A stretch of 64,000 bases of DNA from Solirubrobacterales bacterium. Lineage in GTDB: Bacteria > Actinomycetota > Thermoleophilia > Solirubrobacterales > Solirubrobacteraceae. The stretch is taken from the NCBI GenBank assembly GCA_003132505.1, contig PKXY01000028.1:14291-78290 (forward strand), written 5' to 3'. Positions 7,898 to 16,751 of this stretch are shown one piece after another. How positions within the stretch are numbered: the stretch's first letter is position 1; each line of letters begins with the position of its first letter. The notes under the pieces were generated by a model. It was given only the letters and a program-made list of their open reading frames with translations. It made no database searches and was not told the DNA's origin. A program made the translations under genes and the position numbers.

Positions 7898-9666
7898 CGC
7901 CGGACTGCCTTCGGGCGCTGGCGACTGCGCTTGACGCCGACGCCGCTCGCCTGGCTCTGCTCGATCATCTCGCGGTAGAGCTCCGAGACCTCGAGCAGCT
8001 CGTCGTGCGTGCCCTGGGCGGCGATCTCTCCGTGCTCGAGGATCACCACGGCGTCGGCAAGGGCGATCGTCGAGAGCCGATGGGCGATGATGAATGTCGT
8101 ACGCTCGGCCATCACCTCGGCGAGGGCCAGCTTGATCTCGCGCTCGGTGGTCGCGTCGACAGAAGAGGTCGCGTCGTCGAGAACCAGGATCCGTGGGTCG
8201 GCGAGGATCGCGCGTGCAATCGCGAGACGCTGGCGCTGGCCACCGGAGACCGTCAACCCGCGCTCCCCGATCAGCGTGTCGTAGCCCTGCGGCAGCAGCC
8301 GGATGAACCCATCGGCCTGTGCTCGCCGCGCTGCGTCCTCGACCTCCGCCCGCGTAGCATCGGCGCGTGCGTAGGCGATGTTGGCGTGAACCGACGTTGA
8401 GAAGAGGAACGGATCGTCGCCGGTGATCGCGATCGCGCGTCGCAGCGACCCGATCTCCACCTCACGCAGGTCGGCCCCGTCGATCAGCACGCGCCCCGCC
8501 GTCGGGTCGTAGAGGCGAGCGACGAGCGCGGCGAGCGTCGTCTTGCCCGAGCCGGTCGCCCCGAGTAGCGCCACCGTTCGGCCCGCTGGCAGATCGAGGT
8601 GGATCTCGTGCAGCGCGTCAGTGCTCGCGCCGGCATAGCGCATCGAGACGCCTTCGAAGCGGACGTGGCCACTGCCGGCGGGCAGCGGCGGGGCGTCCGC
8701 CGGTGCCGTGAGGCGCGGAGCGCGGTCGAGCACCTGGAAGATCCTCGCCCCCGATGCGGTCGCGCGCTGGGCCATCGTCAGCGTCACGCCAAGCGTCTGC
8801 ATCGGGCTGAGGAGCATCAGCAGGTAGAGGTAGAAAGCGGTGAAGTCGCCGATGTTCAGCTCGTGGCGGATGACCGCGTGACCGCCGACGAGCAGCACGG
8901 CCGCGAGGCCGAGCTGCGGCAGGAAGCCGATCACCGGGTTGTAGCGCGTCTGCAGCCGCGCCTCGATCATCGACTGCTCGAACACCCGCATCACGCTGCG
9001 CTCGAAGCGCGCGCGCTGGTGGGATTCGCGCGCGAACGCCTTGACGACGCGTACGCCGGCGATGTTCTCCTGGACGTCCGCGGTCAGCTCGGCGATGCGC
9101 TGCTGGACCTCCTCGAGCGCCGGCCGGGCGAGGCGGCTGTAACGGTAGGTCGCATAGATGACGAACGGCACCGGCAGCAGCGCGATCGCCGCGAGCTCCG
9201 GCTGGAGCACGAACATCGCGACTGCCGCGAGGGCGATCGTCAGCCCCGACTGGACCATGAAGATCAGGCCATAGCCGAGGAAGAAGCGCACCGACTGCAG
9301 ATCGACGGTCACGCGCGACATCAGCTGCCCCGTCTGCTGGCGGTCGAAGAACGCAAGCTCGAGCGCCTGTAGCTGCGCGAAGAGGTTGTTGCGCAGGTCG
9401 TACTCGACGCCGAGCGACACGCGTCCGGCGATCAGCCGCCGGCTCGCGGTGAGTCCGAAGCGGATCACGCCTGCACCCGCGATCGCCAGGGCGTAGGCGA
9501 GAAGCTCCCCGCGGTGGTGACCGTCGTGGATCGCGTTCACCGCGGCGCCGGCGAGCTCGGGAATCGCCACTGTGCCGAGCATTGCGAGCGCGGCAAGCGT
9601 GAACGACGCGATGACGCCCCGGCGGTACGGGCGCAGGAACGTGAGCAGTCGTCCAAACGTACGCAC
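7894..9666 (-). CDS. ABC exporter half-transporter, degenerate-site subunit
   Basis: A 590-residue fused membrane and ATPase protein. Walker A is GATGSGKTT, the signature VSGGQ is near-canonical, but Walker B reads VLDDATSSVD, with Asp replacing the catalytic Glu. This is the hallmark of the non-hydrolysing half of a heterodimeric ABC exporter. The switch His (IIAHRLST) is retained, unlike in TM287. It is the first gene of the pair; its stop overlaps the ATG of the second subunit by 4 bp. The divergent gene starting at 9688 lies only 21 bp away. Confidence 0.93.
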   Translation of the reverse strand: MRTFGRLLTFLRPYRRGVIASFTLAALAMLGTVAIPELAGAAVNAIHDGHHRGELLAYALAIAGAGVIRFGLTASRRLIAGRVSLGVEYDLRNNLFAQLQALELAFFDRQQTGQLMSRVTVDLQSVRFFLGYGLIFMVQSGLTIALAAVAMFVLQPELAAIALLPVPFVIYATYRYSRLARPALEEVQQRIAELTADVQENIAGVRVVKAFARESHQRARFERSVMRVFEQSMIEARLQTRYNPVIGFLPQLGLAAVLLVGGHAVIRHELNIGDFTAFYLYLLMLLSPMQTLGVTLTMAQRATASGARIFQVLDRAPRLTAPADAPPLPAGSGHVRFEGVSMRYAGASTDALHEIHLDLPAGRTVALLGATGSGKTTLAALVARLYDPTAGRVLIDGADLREVEIGSLRRAIAITGDDPFLFSTSVHANIAYARADATRAEVEDAARRAQADGFIRLLPQGYDTLIGERGLTVSGGQRQRLAIARAILADPRILVLDDATSSVDATTEREIKLALAEVMAERTTFIIAHRLSTIALADAVVILEHGEIAAQGTHDELLEVSELYREMIEQSQASGVGVKRSRQRPKAVRR

Positions 9667-9687
9667 TTCAGAAAGTATAGTTTTGCC

Positions 9688-9888
9688 GTGGTCCGAGCTG
9701 GCGACGCTGGGCTCAGAGGTCTCCGCGCAGGACTTTGCGGGAACTGCGCCTTTCAGCGGCTCGTGCCCAACACGCGCGGCTCGACCTTCTCACTCTGCGA
9801 GCGCTCGAAGCTCGAGCCCGACGACTTTCCGCGCTATCCGCGGCTCCCCGTGACGACCTGCCGGGGTTACACGAAGCGCTCCCCGTGA
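9688..9888 (+). CDS. Four-cysteine miniprotein, possible metal-binding knuckle
   Basis: A 66-residue frame starting GTG at 9688, divergent from the ABC exporter. The C-terminal 50 residues contain CGNC, then LCERSKLEPDDFPRYPRLPV, then TTCRGY. This gives two cysteines in CxxC and two single cysteines, a possible zinc or Fe-S site. The pattern (CxxC, STRGSTF, LCERS, YPRLPV, CxGY) looks like a conserved small actinobacterial or Chloroflexi protein, judged from memory only. No Shine-Dalgarno sequence is evident. The exact start is uncertain. Confidence 0.55.
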   Translation: MVRAGDAGLRGLRAGLCGNCAFQRLVPNTRGSTFSLCERSKLEPDDFPRYPRLPVTTCRGYTKRSP

Positions 9889-9976
9889 GCTACCGCCGCC
9901 GCCGCGGGTATGACGCTCGCGCGTTGCGCGCCGCCGTCATCGGCACCCGCCTTCCGACTCACGGTCGCATGATCGC

Positions 9977-11296
9977 TCAAAGGCCTCGAATGTGTTCCAT
10001 CGCGACGCTCGCGGCCGCGTGGCCGCTGCGCGCCGCGCCCTCGAGCGTAGCCGGCCAGTTGGTGGCGGTCCAGGCCCCGGCGAGCGCGAATCCCGGCACA
10101 GACGTCCTGGCGCTCGGTCGCAGGGCGCGCGTGCCTGGGGCCGCCCGAAACGTCGCCGCGTGCTCGCGCGTCACCGCGAAGATCAGCACCTCCGCGTTGC
10201 CAGCCCGCGGTAAGAGCTCGGCCAGCGCCGGCACGTAGCGCTCGCGAAGCTCCTCGGTGCGCATCGCGACTTCGAGCTCCGCGCCCGAGAGCGAAACGGC
10301 AACGTACTGACGCTCATCATCCCAGTCCGCCGGTGTCCGATCGAAGACGTACTGGACCGGGCTGTCGACGCCCGCGGCAAACCGATGGTCGAGGACATGA
10401 CGGTCGTAGACGACGTGCACGTTGACGATCGGGGAACTCCCGAGACCCTCGAACGCCGCCGCGGCAACGCGAAGCTCGCTCGGCATGATCGCGGCTGCAC
10501 GCGGATGCGGGACGGCTAGCACGACGGCATCCGCGGTCAGGTCGTCCTGCTCGCCGCGAACCTCGAATCGCTCGCCGTCGCGCTCGACCTCCTGGGCTCG
10601 CCAGCGCAAGCGCACGTCCACGCCCGACCGCTGCAGCGTCCGGAGGGCCGGCGCACCGATGATCTCGCCAAGCGGAGCGCGGTGGGTGCCGATGTCGCCT
10701 GCCGCGGCGCCTCGCAGCAGTCCCTCCTGGAATACGAACGCTCCGAGGCCGAGCGATGCCTGCGCGGCCGGCAGGTTCAGCGTCGGCAGCGCGATCAGAT
10801 CCCACAGGTTCGCGATCGCGCGCGGACTCTGGCCGTGAGCAGCCAGCCATTTGCCGAACGTCTCGTCATCGCGCGCCGGATCGACGCGCGCGAGTTTGAG
10901 TGCGGCGCGGGCGACGCCGATCCGCTCCCGCACCGAGAGGTGACCGTAGCGGAGCAGCGCCGGACCGAGATGCCCAGGCGCCGGCAGGCGGCTGCGGCGC
11001 AGCAGCGCCGGCGCATGACCGGGTCGTAGCACCGGGATCTCGAGCCGGCTCTGAAGCTCGACGCCGCCGCTGCCGCCAATCCGGTCGAGTAGCGCCCGGT
11101 AGTCGGTGCAGCAGCGCAGGAAGACGTGCTGGCCGTTGTCGAGCGCCAGGCCATCGCGCTCGAACGAGTACGCCGCGCCCCCCAGCCTTGGTCGGACCTC
11201 GACCAAGGTGACGTCGACTGCGCGATCCGCGAGGTCGAGTGCCGCCGTGACGCCGGCGACGCCGCCGCCGATGACTACCGCTCGTGTCGCGCTCAC
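9977..11296 (-). CDS. hpnE: Hydroxysqualene dehydroxylase HpnE (FAD-dependent)
   Basis: A 439-residue flavoprotein of the amine oxidase/phytoene desaturase superfamily. The N-terminal dinucleotide motif is VVIGGGVAGVTAALDLA, followed by the second motif PRLGG. The C-terminus has the FAD-binding pattern GFALAGAWTATNWPATLEGA. It reduces hydroxysqualene to squalene, the last step of the HpnCDE pathway. The GTG at 11296 is chosen because it overlaps the hpnD stop by 4 bp and begins directly before the Rossmann motif; a longer frame upstream is the shadow of hpnD. Confidence 0.93.
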   Translation of the reverse strand: MSATRAVVIGGGVAGVTAALDLADRAVDVTLVEVRPRLGGAAYSFERDGLALDNGQHVFLRCCTDYRALLDRIGGSGGVELQSRLEIPVLRPGHAPALLRRSRLPAPGHLGPALLRYGHLSVRERIGVARAALKLARVDPARDDETFGKWLAAHGQSPRAIANLWDLIALPTLNLPAAQASLGLGAFVFQEGLLRGAAAGDIGTHRAPLGEIIGAPALRTLQRSGVDVRLRWRAQEVERDGERFEVRGEQDDLTADAVVLAVPHPRAAAIMPSELRVAAAAFEGLGSSPIVNVHVVYDRHVLDHRFAAGVDSPVQYVFDRTPADWDDERQYVAVSLSGAELEVAMRTEELRERYVPALAELLPRAGNAEVLIFAVTREHAATFRAAPGTRALRPSARTSVPGFALAGAWTATNWPATLEGAARSGHAAASVAMEHIRGL

Positions 11297-12192
11297 GTCC
11301 CGTGCCACAGCAGGCTGCGCAGCGCGACGCGCGTCTTGGCAAGCGTCGGGAGGCTCACGCGCCCTTCGAGAATCCGTTCGGGTCGCGCGTCGATCCGCTC
11401 CAGCACGCCTTCGTAGATCTGGCTCATCGCGAGCGCGCAGGCGCCGCTGCGGCGATCGACCAGTGCGATCAGCCCCTTGCCGCGCGTGTACCACTCGCGG
11501 TTGCGCTGCGCCTCGAAGTGCACCAGCTCGGCCAGCGTGCCGGGCTCGCCCGCACTCACAACAGCGATCGCCTCCGCGCCGGCGGCGGCCCCGGGCGGCC
11601 AGCCGAAACGGCGCAGATCCTCGGCCGGCAGGTAGACGCGTCCGTTCAGCGCGTCCTCGCGCACGTCGCGCAGGATGTTGGTCAGCTGCAACGCCACGCC
11701 GAGGTCGTCCGCCAGGGCGTCAGCGGCCGGATCCCGACTGCCGAACACCGCGAGGCAGAGTCGCCCGATCGATCCCGCAACGCGCCTGCAGTACACGACG
11801 AGCTCGTCGAAGCTCTCGTAGCTGGTCCCTGTGATGTCCATCTGCACGCCGTCGATCAGGTCGATGAACGCGTCGCGTGGCAGCGCGAACTGACGCTCGA
11901 CACTCGCGAGCGCGACGATCACCGGGTCCGGGCTTGTGCCGTTCATTTCCTCGACCGCGCTGCGCGCCAGCGCCAGATCGGCGATCTTCTGCTCGCTGTC
12001 AAGCGATCCGTCGCCGATGTCGTCGACCGAGCGCGCAAACGCATAGATCGCGCACAGCGCGTCGAACTTCGCCCGTGGCAGCAGGCGAATCCCGTAGTAG
12101 AAGTTCGCCGCCTCGCGGCGCGTGACGGCCGCACAGTGGCGAAGCGCCTCGGATGTCTCGGAGCTGCCGGTGGACAGTTCGGTAGTGCTCAC
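11293..12192 (-). CDS. hpnD: Presqualene diphosphate synthase HpnD
   Basis: A 299-residue member of the trans-isoprenyl diphosphate (squalene/phytoene) synthase family. It has the first Asp-rich motif ARSVDDIGD (about residue 55) and the second DDLGVALQLTNILRDVREDA (about 165). FYYGIRLLP near residue 32 is typical of HpnD and phytoene synthase. In the HpnCDE route it condenses two farnesyl diphosphates to presqualene diphosphate. It is coupled by 4-bp overlaps to hpnC upstream and hpnE downstream, so the three enzymes are probably made together. Confidence 0.92.
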   Translation of the reverse strand: MSTTELSTGSSETSEALRHCAAVTRREAANFYYGIRLLPRAKFDALCAIYAFARSVDDIGDGSLDSEQKIADLALARSAVEEMNGTSPDPVIVALASVERQFALPRDAFIDLIDGVQMDITGTSYESFDELVVYCRRVAGSIGRLCLAVFGSRDPAADALADDLGVALQLTNILRDVREDALNGRVYLPAEDLRRFGWPPGAAAGAEAIAVVSAGEPGTLAELVHFEAQRNREWYTRGKGLIALVDRRSGACALAMSQIYEGVLERIDARPERILEGRVSLPTLAKTRVALRSLLWHGT

Positions 12193-13043
12193 CGCGCCGC
12201 TCCGTTGAGCGTTCGGAGAATCGATCCGGCCCTGCGCCGCGGCGACGGCTGTGGCGTCAGCGCAAGCACCTCGAATTGGGCGCGTGCCAGCGCGCTCAGC
12301 GCCGCCCGACCGCCGCCGACGTAGCCTGCGACCGCGATCCGCGCCCAGCCGTGCAGTGAGCCGACCAGAGGCCCGCCCTCATCGAGCAGCGCCGAGGCTC
12401 GCGTTGCCTCCAGGCGGAGCACGTCGCGCAGGCCGCCCGACACTTCCGGCGCCTCGAGGTCCGTAAGCGAGCAGCCGAAGCGCGCCAGATCTTCGAGCGG
12501 CAGATAGACGCGTCCGCGCTCGAGATCCTCGCGGACGTCCTGACAATGCTCGATCACCTGAAGTGCGCTACAGACGGCGTCCGACTGCTCGATCCGCTCG
12601 GGCGTGGCGACGTCGAACACGTGCAGCACCAGCTCACCAACCGGGTTCGCCGAGAGCGCGCAGTAATCGAGCAGATCACTCCAGTGCTTGTAGCTGCTCA
12701 CGCGCTGGTCGCTGCGGTTGGCATCGATCAGCCGAACGAATGGCTCGCGCGGGAGTTCGCACGCGGCGACGGTGGCGGCCAGCCGGCGCATCAGTGGATG
12801 CTCGGCGTCGCCCGCGAAGGCGCGGTCCAGCTCGTCCTCGAGCCAGTCGAGCGCGGCAAGGCGCTCGCCCGGCGCTTCATCCCCGAGCTCGTCGGTCAAT
12901 CTGGCGAAGCCGTAGATCGCCTGCAGGTGCTCGCGCGCTCGCAGCGGCAGCCAACAGGGTGCCACGGGGAAGTTCTCGCCGCCGATCCGCGCCATGATCG
13001 CGACTGGATCGGGGCCCTGCGCCGGGGTCTCGGAGTCCGTCAT
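12189..13043 (-). CDS. hpnC: Hydroxysqualene synthase HpnC
   Basis: A 284-residue squalene/phytoene synthase homologue and first gene of the hpnCDE operon. GENFPVAPCWLP near residue 20 is the HpnC-type signature that separates it from HpnD. The Asp-rich motifs appear as ARLTDELGDE (first Asp cluster reduced, as in other HpnC proteins) and QVIEHCQDVREDLERGR. It converts presqualene diphosphate to hydroxysqualene. Squalene may feed hopanoid synthesis, but no squalene-hopene cyclase lies in the window. It is divergent from the metal importer gene across a 183-bp gap. Confidence 0.92.
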   Translation of the reverse strand: MTDSETPAQGPDPVAIMARIGGENFPVAPCWLPLRAREHLQAIYGFARLTDELGDEAPGERLAALDWLEDELDRAFAGDAEHPLMRRLAATVAACELPREPFVRLIDANRSDQRVSSYKHWSDLLDYCALSANPVGELVLHVFDVATPERIEQSDAVCSALQVIEHCQDVREDLERGRVYLPLEDLARFGCSLTDLEAPEVSGGLRDVLRLEATRASALLDEGGPLVGSLHGWARIAVAGYVGGGRAALSALARAQFEVLALTPQPSPRRRAGSILRTLNGAAR

Positions 13044-13226
13044 TTGGGGGAGCCTCGCAGATTCGCGCGCTCACCTTCGGGTCCGGCGATCGAGCGACGG
13101 AGCGAGTCCGCGCGTAGTGGGGCGAGCTGACAGGCGCTCTCGCAGTGATGATAACGCGACGCAGTCTTAGATATGCTTTGGGCTGCAAGGCCACCGCATT
13201 CACGCTGTTTTGACCGGAGGTGTTCG
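13044..13226. promoter_or_regulatory. Divergent promoter region, hpnC / metal importer
   Basis: A 183-bp gap between divergent operons. An AT-richer patch around 13146-13185 (GATGATAACG, then TCTTAGATATGC) is the likely promoter and possible Fur/Zur operator. It does not match a full palindromic Zur box, so no operator is called. Confidence 0.35.
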
Positions 13227-14159
13227 ATGAGAGTTGCCGTTCGCGCCGTCGTCGTGCTGCTGGTGCCCGTCATGTTCGGACTGGGCACAGTCGCGGCCTT
13301 CGCGGGCTCCGCGACCGCGAGCGGGTCGAGCGGACTGATAGTTGCCGTCGGAGCTGAGAACGAATACGCCAACGTGATCAGCCAGATCGGCGGGCGCTAC
13401 GTGAAGGTGAGCGCGATCGAGAGCAACCCGAACACCGATCCCCACAGCTTCGAGGCCAGCCCCAGCGTGGCCGAGGTCGTGAGCGCTGCTCAGATCGTCG
13501 TGCAGAACGGCCTCGGTTACGACACGTACATGAACGACATCGAGTCTGGGTCGCCCAGCTCGGCGCGCAAGGTGATCGACGTGCAGACGCTGCTCGGCCT
13601 GCCGAACTCGACGCCGAACCCGCACCTCTGGTACAGGCCGACGACGATGCCGGCGGTCGCCAAGGCGCTGGCCAGCGACCTCTCAGCGATCGAGCCCTCG
13701 CATCGCTCCTACTTCCAGGCCAACGCGACGAAGTTCGACAACTCGCTGAAGCCTTGGTACGCGGCGCTAGCAGCGTTCGCGAAGCGTTACCCGAAAACAC
13801 CCGTGGCGACGACGGAGCCGGTCGGCGACTACATGCTCGAGGCGGCTGGGACGGTCAACGAAACGCCGTTCCCGCTGCAGGCCGACATCATGAACGGCGT
13901 CGATCCGGCGCCGCAGGCCGTGACCTTCCAGGGCTCGTTGTTCTCCAAGCGTCTGATCAAGGTGTTCGTCTACAACCAGCAGGTCACCGACTCGCTGACA
14001 GCGTCGTTCCTCGCGGACGCCGAGAAGTACGGCATCCCGGTCGTCGGCGTGTACGAGACGATGCCCACACCCGGCTACGACTACCAGTCTTGGATGCTGG
14101 CCGAGACCAGCGCGCTACAGAGGGCCGTGGCCGACAAGGTCTCGACGCGGAAGCTGTGA
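13227..14159 (+). CDS. Metal (Zn/Mn) ABC transporter substrate-binding protein
   Basis: A 310-residue cluster A-I periplasmic metal-binding protein with an N-terminal signal segment (MRVAVRAVVVLLVPVMFG). Candidate ligands are His in NTDPHSFE and His in NPHLWYRP; the third position is in TTEPVGD, where Zn-binding ZnuA usually has His, and the fourth is in VYETM. Two His plus two carboxylates resembles Mn-type binding proteins (MntC/PsaA), so Mn2+ is possible. The adjacent Fur-family gene and the lack of a His-rich loop leave the metal open. The ATG at 13227 is preceded by GGAGG at 13216-13220. Confidence 0.88.
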   Translation: MRVAVRAVVVLLVPVMFGLGTVAAFAGSATASGSSGLIVAVGAENEYANVISQIGGRYVKVSAIESNPNTDPHSFEASPSVAEVVSAAQIVVQNGLGYDTYMNDIESGSPSSARKVIDVQTLLGLPNSTPNPHLWYRPTTMPAVAKALASDLSAIEPSHRSYFQANATKFDNSLKPWYAALAAFAKRYPKTPVATTEPVGDYMLEAAGTVNETPFPLQADIMNGVDPAPQAVTFQGSLFSKRLIKVFVYNQQVTDSLTASFLADAEKYGIPVVGVYETMPTPGYDYQSWMLAETSALQRAVADKVSTRKL

Positions 14160-15001
14160 GCGAAGCGCTCTCCAACGGCAGCGCTCCGATCCTCGCGGTC
14201 GACGAGGTCAGCGTCAGCCTGGCCGGCCGAGAGGTCCTGCGCGACGTCAGCTTCGCGATCGAGTCGGGCGAGTTCACAGGGCTGATCGGATCCAACGGTG
14301 CCGGCAAGACGACGCTGTTCCGCGTCATCCTCGGCCTGCAAGCCGCGCACGGCACTGTGCTGGTAGGCGGCGCACCGCGCTCGCGTCGCAACCCGCTGAT
14401 CGGCTACGTCCCGCAGAAATTCCAGCTCGATCCCGACGTGCCACTACGAGCCCGCGACCTCGTCGCCCTCGGCCTCGACGCGCACCGCTACGGGATCGCC
14501 ACGCCGTCGCGCGCACGACGCGCGCGCGTCGAGGAGATGCTCGAGGCCGTCGATGCGCGCGACTTCGCAGACGCCCGTGTCGGCACACTTTCGGGCGGCG
14601 AGCAGCAACGTGTCCTTATCGCCCACGCGCTGATCGCCGCACCCAAGCTGCTGTTGCTTGACGAGCCGCTCGCCAACCTCGATCTGCGAAGCGGCCATGA
14701 GGTCGTCGCGTTACTGGCACGGATCACCTCGGAGCAGCGGATCGCGGTCTTGATCTCTGCCCACGAGATGAACCCGCTGCTGCCGGTCATCGACCGCATC
14801 GTCTACCTGGCCGCCGGTCGCGCCGCGAGCGGCACCACCGAAGAGGTCGTCAGGACCTCGGTGCTGAGCGCGCTCTACGGGCACCACGTAGACGTTCTGC
14901 AGGTCCATGGCCGCGTCCTCGTCGTGGCCGGAGAGGCTGGCGAGCTCGCCGACACCAGCGACCACTCGCACACCCAAACACAGGTCGAGATCGTCTCGTG
15001 A
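14156..15001 (+). CDS. Metal ABC transporter ATP-binding protein
   Basis: A 281-residue ATPase of a ZnuC/MntB-type importer. Walker A is GSNGAGKTT, the signature LSGGEQQR, Walker B LLLLDEPLANLD, and the switch His lies in ISAHEM. The GTG at 14156 overlaps the stop of the binding-protein gene by 4 bp; longer upstream frames are shadows. The C-terminus has scattered His/Asp (DHSHTQTQ) that might bind metal. It is coupled to the first permease by another 4-bp overlap. Confidence 0.93.
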   Translation: MSEALSNGSAPILAVDEVSVSLAGREVLRDVSFAIESGEFTGLIGSNGAGKTTLFRVILGLQAAHGTVLVGGAPRSRRNPLIGYVPQKFQLDPDVPLRARDLVALGLDAHRYGIATPSRARRARVEEMLEAVDARDFADARVGTLSGGEQQRVLIAHALIAAPKLLLLDEPLANLDLRSGHEVVALLARITSEQRIAVLISAHEMNPLLPVIDRIVYLAAGRAASGTTEEVVRTSVLSALYGHHVDVLQVHGRVLVVAGEAGELADTSDHSHTQTQVEIVS

Positions 15002-15897
15002 GCGCGCAGCTGGCAGCGATCTTCGACCCAGGGTTCTTCACGAGCCAGATCGTCCAGGTCGCCGCGACTGTCAGCGCCCTCGCCGCGGTCGTCTGCGGCA
15101 CCGTCGGGGTGTTCACCGTGATCCGCGGCCAGTCGTTCGCCGGCGAGGCGCTCGGCGACATCAGCACCACCGGCGGATCGGGCGCCTTCCTGGTCGGCGT
15201 CGGGCCGCTCTGGGGCTTCGGCGTCGCGGCCGTCGCGGCGGCCGCGGTGATGGAGCTGATCGGTATCCAACGTCCCCGCGGGCGCGATCTCGCAACGGGC
15301 ATCGTGCTCGGCGCCGGGCTCGGCCTCGCCGCCCTGTTCCTCTATCTGGACAGCGTCTACCACAACACCACCGGCGCGACGGTCTCGATCGTGTTCGGCT
15401 CGATGTTCACGATCGCGAGCTCCGCGATCCCCGCCGTGATCGCCTTCAGCGCGATCGCCGTCTGCCTCGTCGCCGCGCTCGGCCGCCCCCTGCTGCTCAG
15501 CTCGATCAGCCCCGAGCTCGCGGCAGCCCGCGGGATCCCAGTCCGCCTCGTCGGCGTCGCCTACCTCCTCGCACTCGCCATCGCGATCGCGCTCGCCGCG
15601 TTCACGATCGGCACGATCCTCAGCACCGCCCTACTCGTCGGGCCCGCAGCCATTGCGCTGCGCCTCACCCGCAGCCCCGCCCGCGCGATCGCCGCCGCCG
15701 CAGCGATCGGGATCGCCGCCACCTGGCTCAGCATCCTGCTCGCCTACGACAGCTACGACTGGTATCACCAGTCGGGCAAGTACTGGCCTGTCAGCTTCTT
15801 CGTCGTCACGCTGATCTTCCTCGGCTACCTCATGGCCGGTCTACCACGACGCCTGCGGCGGCGGCGCGAAATCGCGCCCGACCCGGCACGCGGCTGA
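14998..15897 (+). CDS. Metal ABC transporter permease, first
   Basis: A 299-residue ABC-3 family (ZnuB/MntC-type) membrane protein with about eight hydrophobic segments. The motif FAGEALGDISTTGG near residue 45 corresponds to the conserved early coupling region, and ELAAARGIPVRLVG to the cytoplasmic EAA-like loop. It is translated from a GTG overlapping the ATPase stop codon. With the second permease 10 bp downstream it would form a heterodimeric channel; two distinct permeases occur in several Mn/Zn importers. Confidence 0.92.
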   Translation: MSAQLAAIFDPGFFTSQIVQVAATVSALAAVVCGTVGVFTVIRGQSFAGEALGDISTTGGSGAFLVGVGPLWGFGVAAVAAAAVMELIGIQRPRGRDLATGIVLGAGLGLAALFLYLDSVYHNTTGATVSIVFGSMFTIASSAIPAVIAFSAIAVCLVAALGRPLLLSSISPELAAARGIPVRLVGVAYLLALAIAIALAAFTIGTILSTALLVGPAAIALRLTRSPARAIAAAAAIGIAATWLSILLAYDSYDWYHQSGKYWPVSFFVVTLIFLGYLMAGLPRRLRRRREIAPDPARG

Positions 15898-15907
15898 GAC
15901 CACGGCG

Positions 15908-16744
15908 ATGTTCTCCGGTTTCATGATCCACGCCTGGACGGTCGCAACGATCGTCGCCGTCGTCGCCGGCCTCGTCGGCTTCTTCGTCGTCCTGCGGGGC
16001 TCGGCGTTCGTCGCACACGCGATCCCGAACGGCTCGTTTGCCGGTGCCGCCGCCGCAAGCCTGGTCGGCATCAACACACTCATCGGATTCGGCGTCTTCG
16101 CATTCTTCGGCGCGTTCAGCATCAGCGCGCTCGGCCACCGCGGCCGACACGACGTCGCAACAGCCCTCACGCTCGTCCTGATGCTCGGCCTCGGCGCGCT
16201 GTTCGTCACGTTGAGTGTCGAATACACGCCCGAGGTCTACTCGCTGCTGTTCGGGGAGATCCTCGGCGTCAGCATCAGCCAGTTGATCCCGACCGCCGGA
16301 CTCGCAGTCGTCTGCGTCATCGCGATCGCGCTCCTCTACCGCCCCCTGATGCTCTCCTCACTACTCCCCGATGTAGCCGAAGCCCGCGGCATTGCCACCG
16401 CGCGCATCGACCTCGCATTCCTCGCCGTCGTCGCGCTCGCGACGACGATGACCGTGCCCGTCGTCGGTACCCTGCTCATCTTCAGTCTGATGATCGGCGC
16501 GCCGGCCGCCGCCCGTTCGTTCACCGACAAGCCCCTCCAAGCGCTCGGGCTTTCGGTCGCCATCGCGCTTGCGATCGTCTGGGCCGCGATCGCGCTCTCC
16601 TACCAGACCAACTATCCGGTCGGATTCTTCGTTGGGACCGTCAGCGCCGCGTCCTACACCGTAGGGCGCCTATGGGCGGCATGGACACGACACGCCGGGA
16701 TCCGATCCCCAACTGGTCCGCGCGTAGGGCCGAAATACACTTGA
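15908..16744 (+). CDS. Metal ABC transporter permease, second
   Basis: A 278-residue ABC-3 family permease, homologous to the gene directly upstream. Its motif AFVAHAIPNGSFAG matches the same position as FAGEALGDIS in the first permease, and DVAEARGIATARIDL is the coupling loop. About eight membrane segments. The ATG at 15908 is 10 bp after the first permease stop, in the same operon with the regulator gene 7 bp downstream. Confidence 0.92.
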   Translation: MFSGFMIHAWTVATIVAVVAGLVGFFVVLRGSAFVAHAIPNGSFAGAAAASLVGINTLIGFGVFAFFGAFSISALGHRGRHDVATALTLVLMLGLGALFVTLSVEYTPEVYSLLFGEILGVSISQLIPTAGLAVVCVIAIALLYRPLMLSSLLPDVAEARGIATARIDLAFLAVVALATTMTVPVVGTLLIFSLMIGAPAAARSFTDKPLQALGLSVAIALAIVWAAIALSYQTNYPVGFFVGTVSAASYTVGRLWAAWTRHAGIRSPTGPRVGPKYT

Positions 16745-16751
16745 ACGCCGG

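Noticed and set aside
13140-13190. Zur box in the hpnC/metal importer gap
   Set aside because: GATGATAACG recalls half of a Zur site but the other half is missing.
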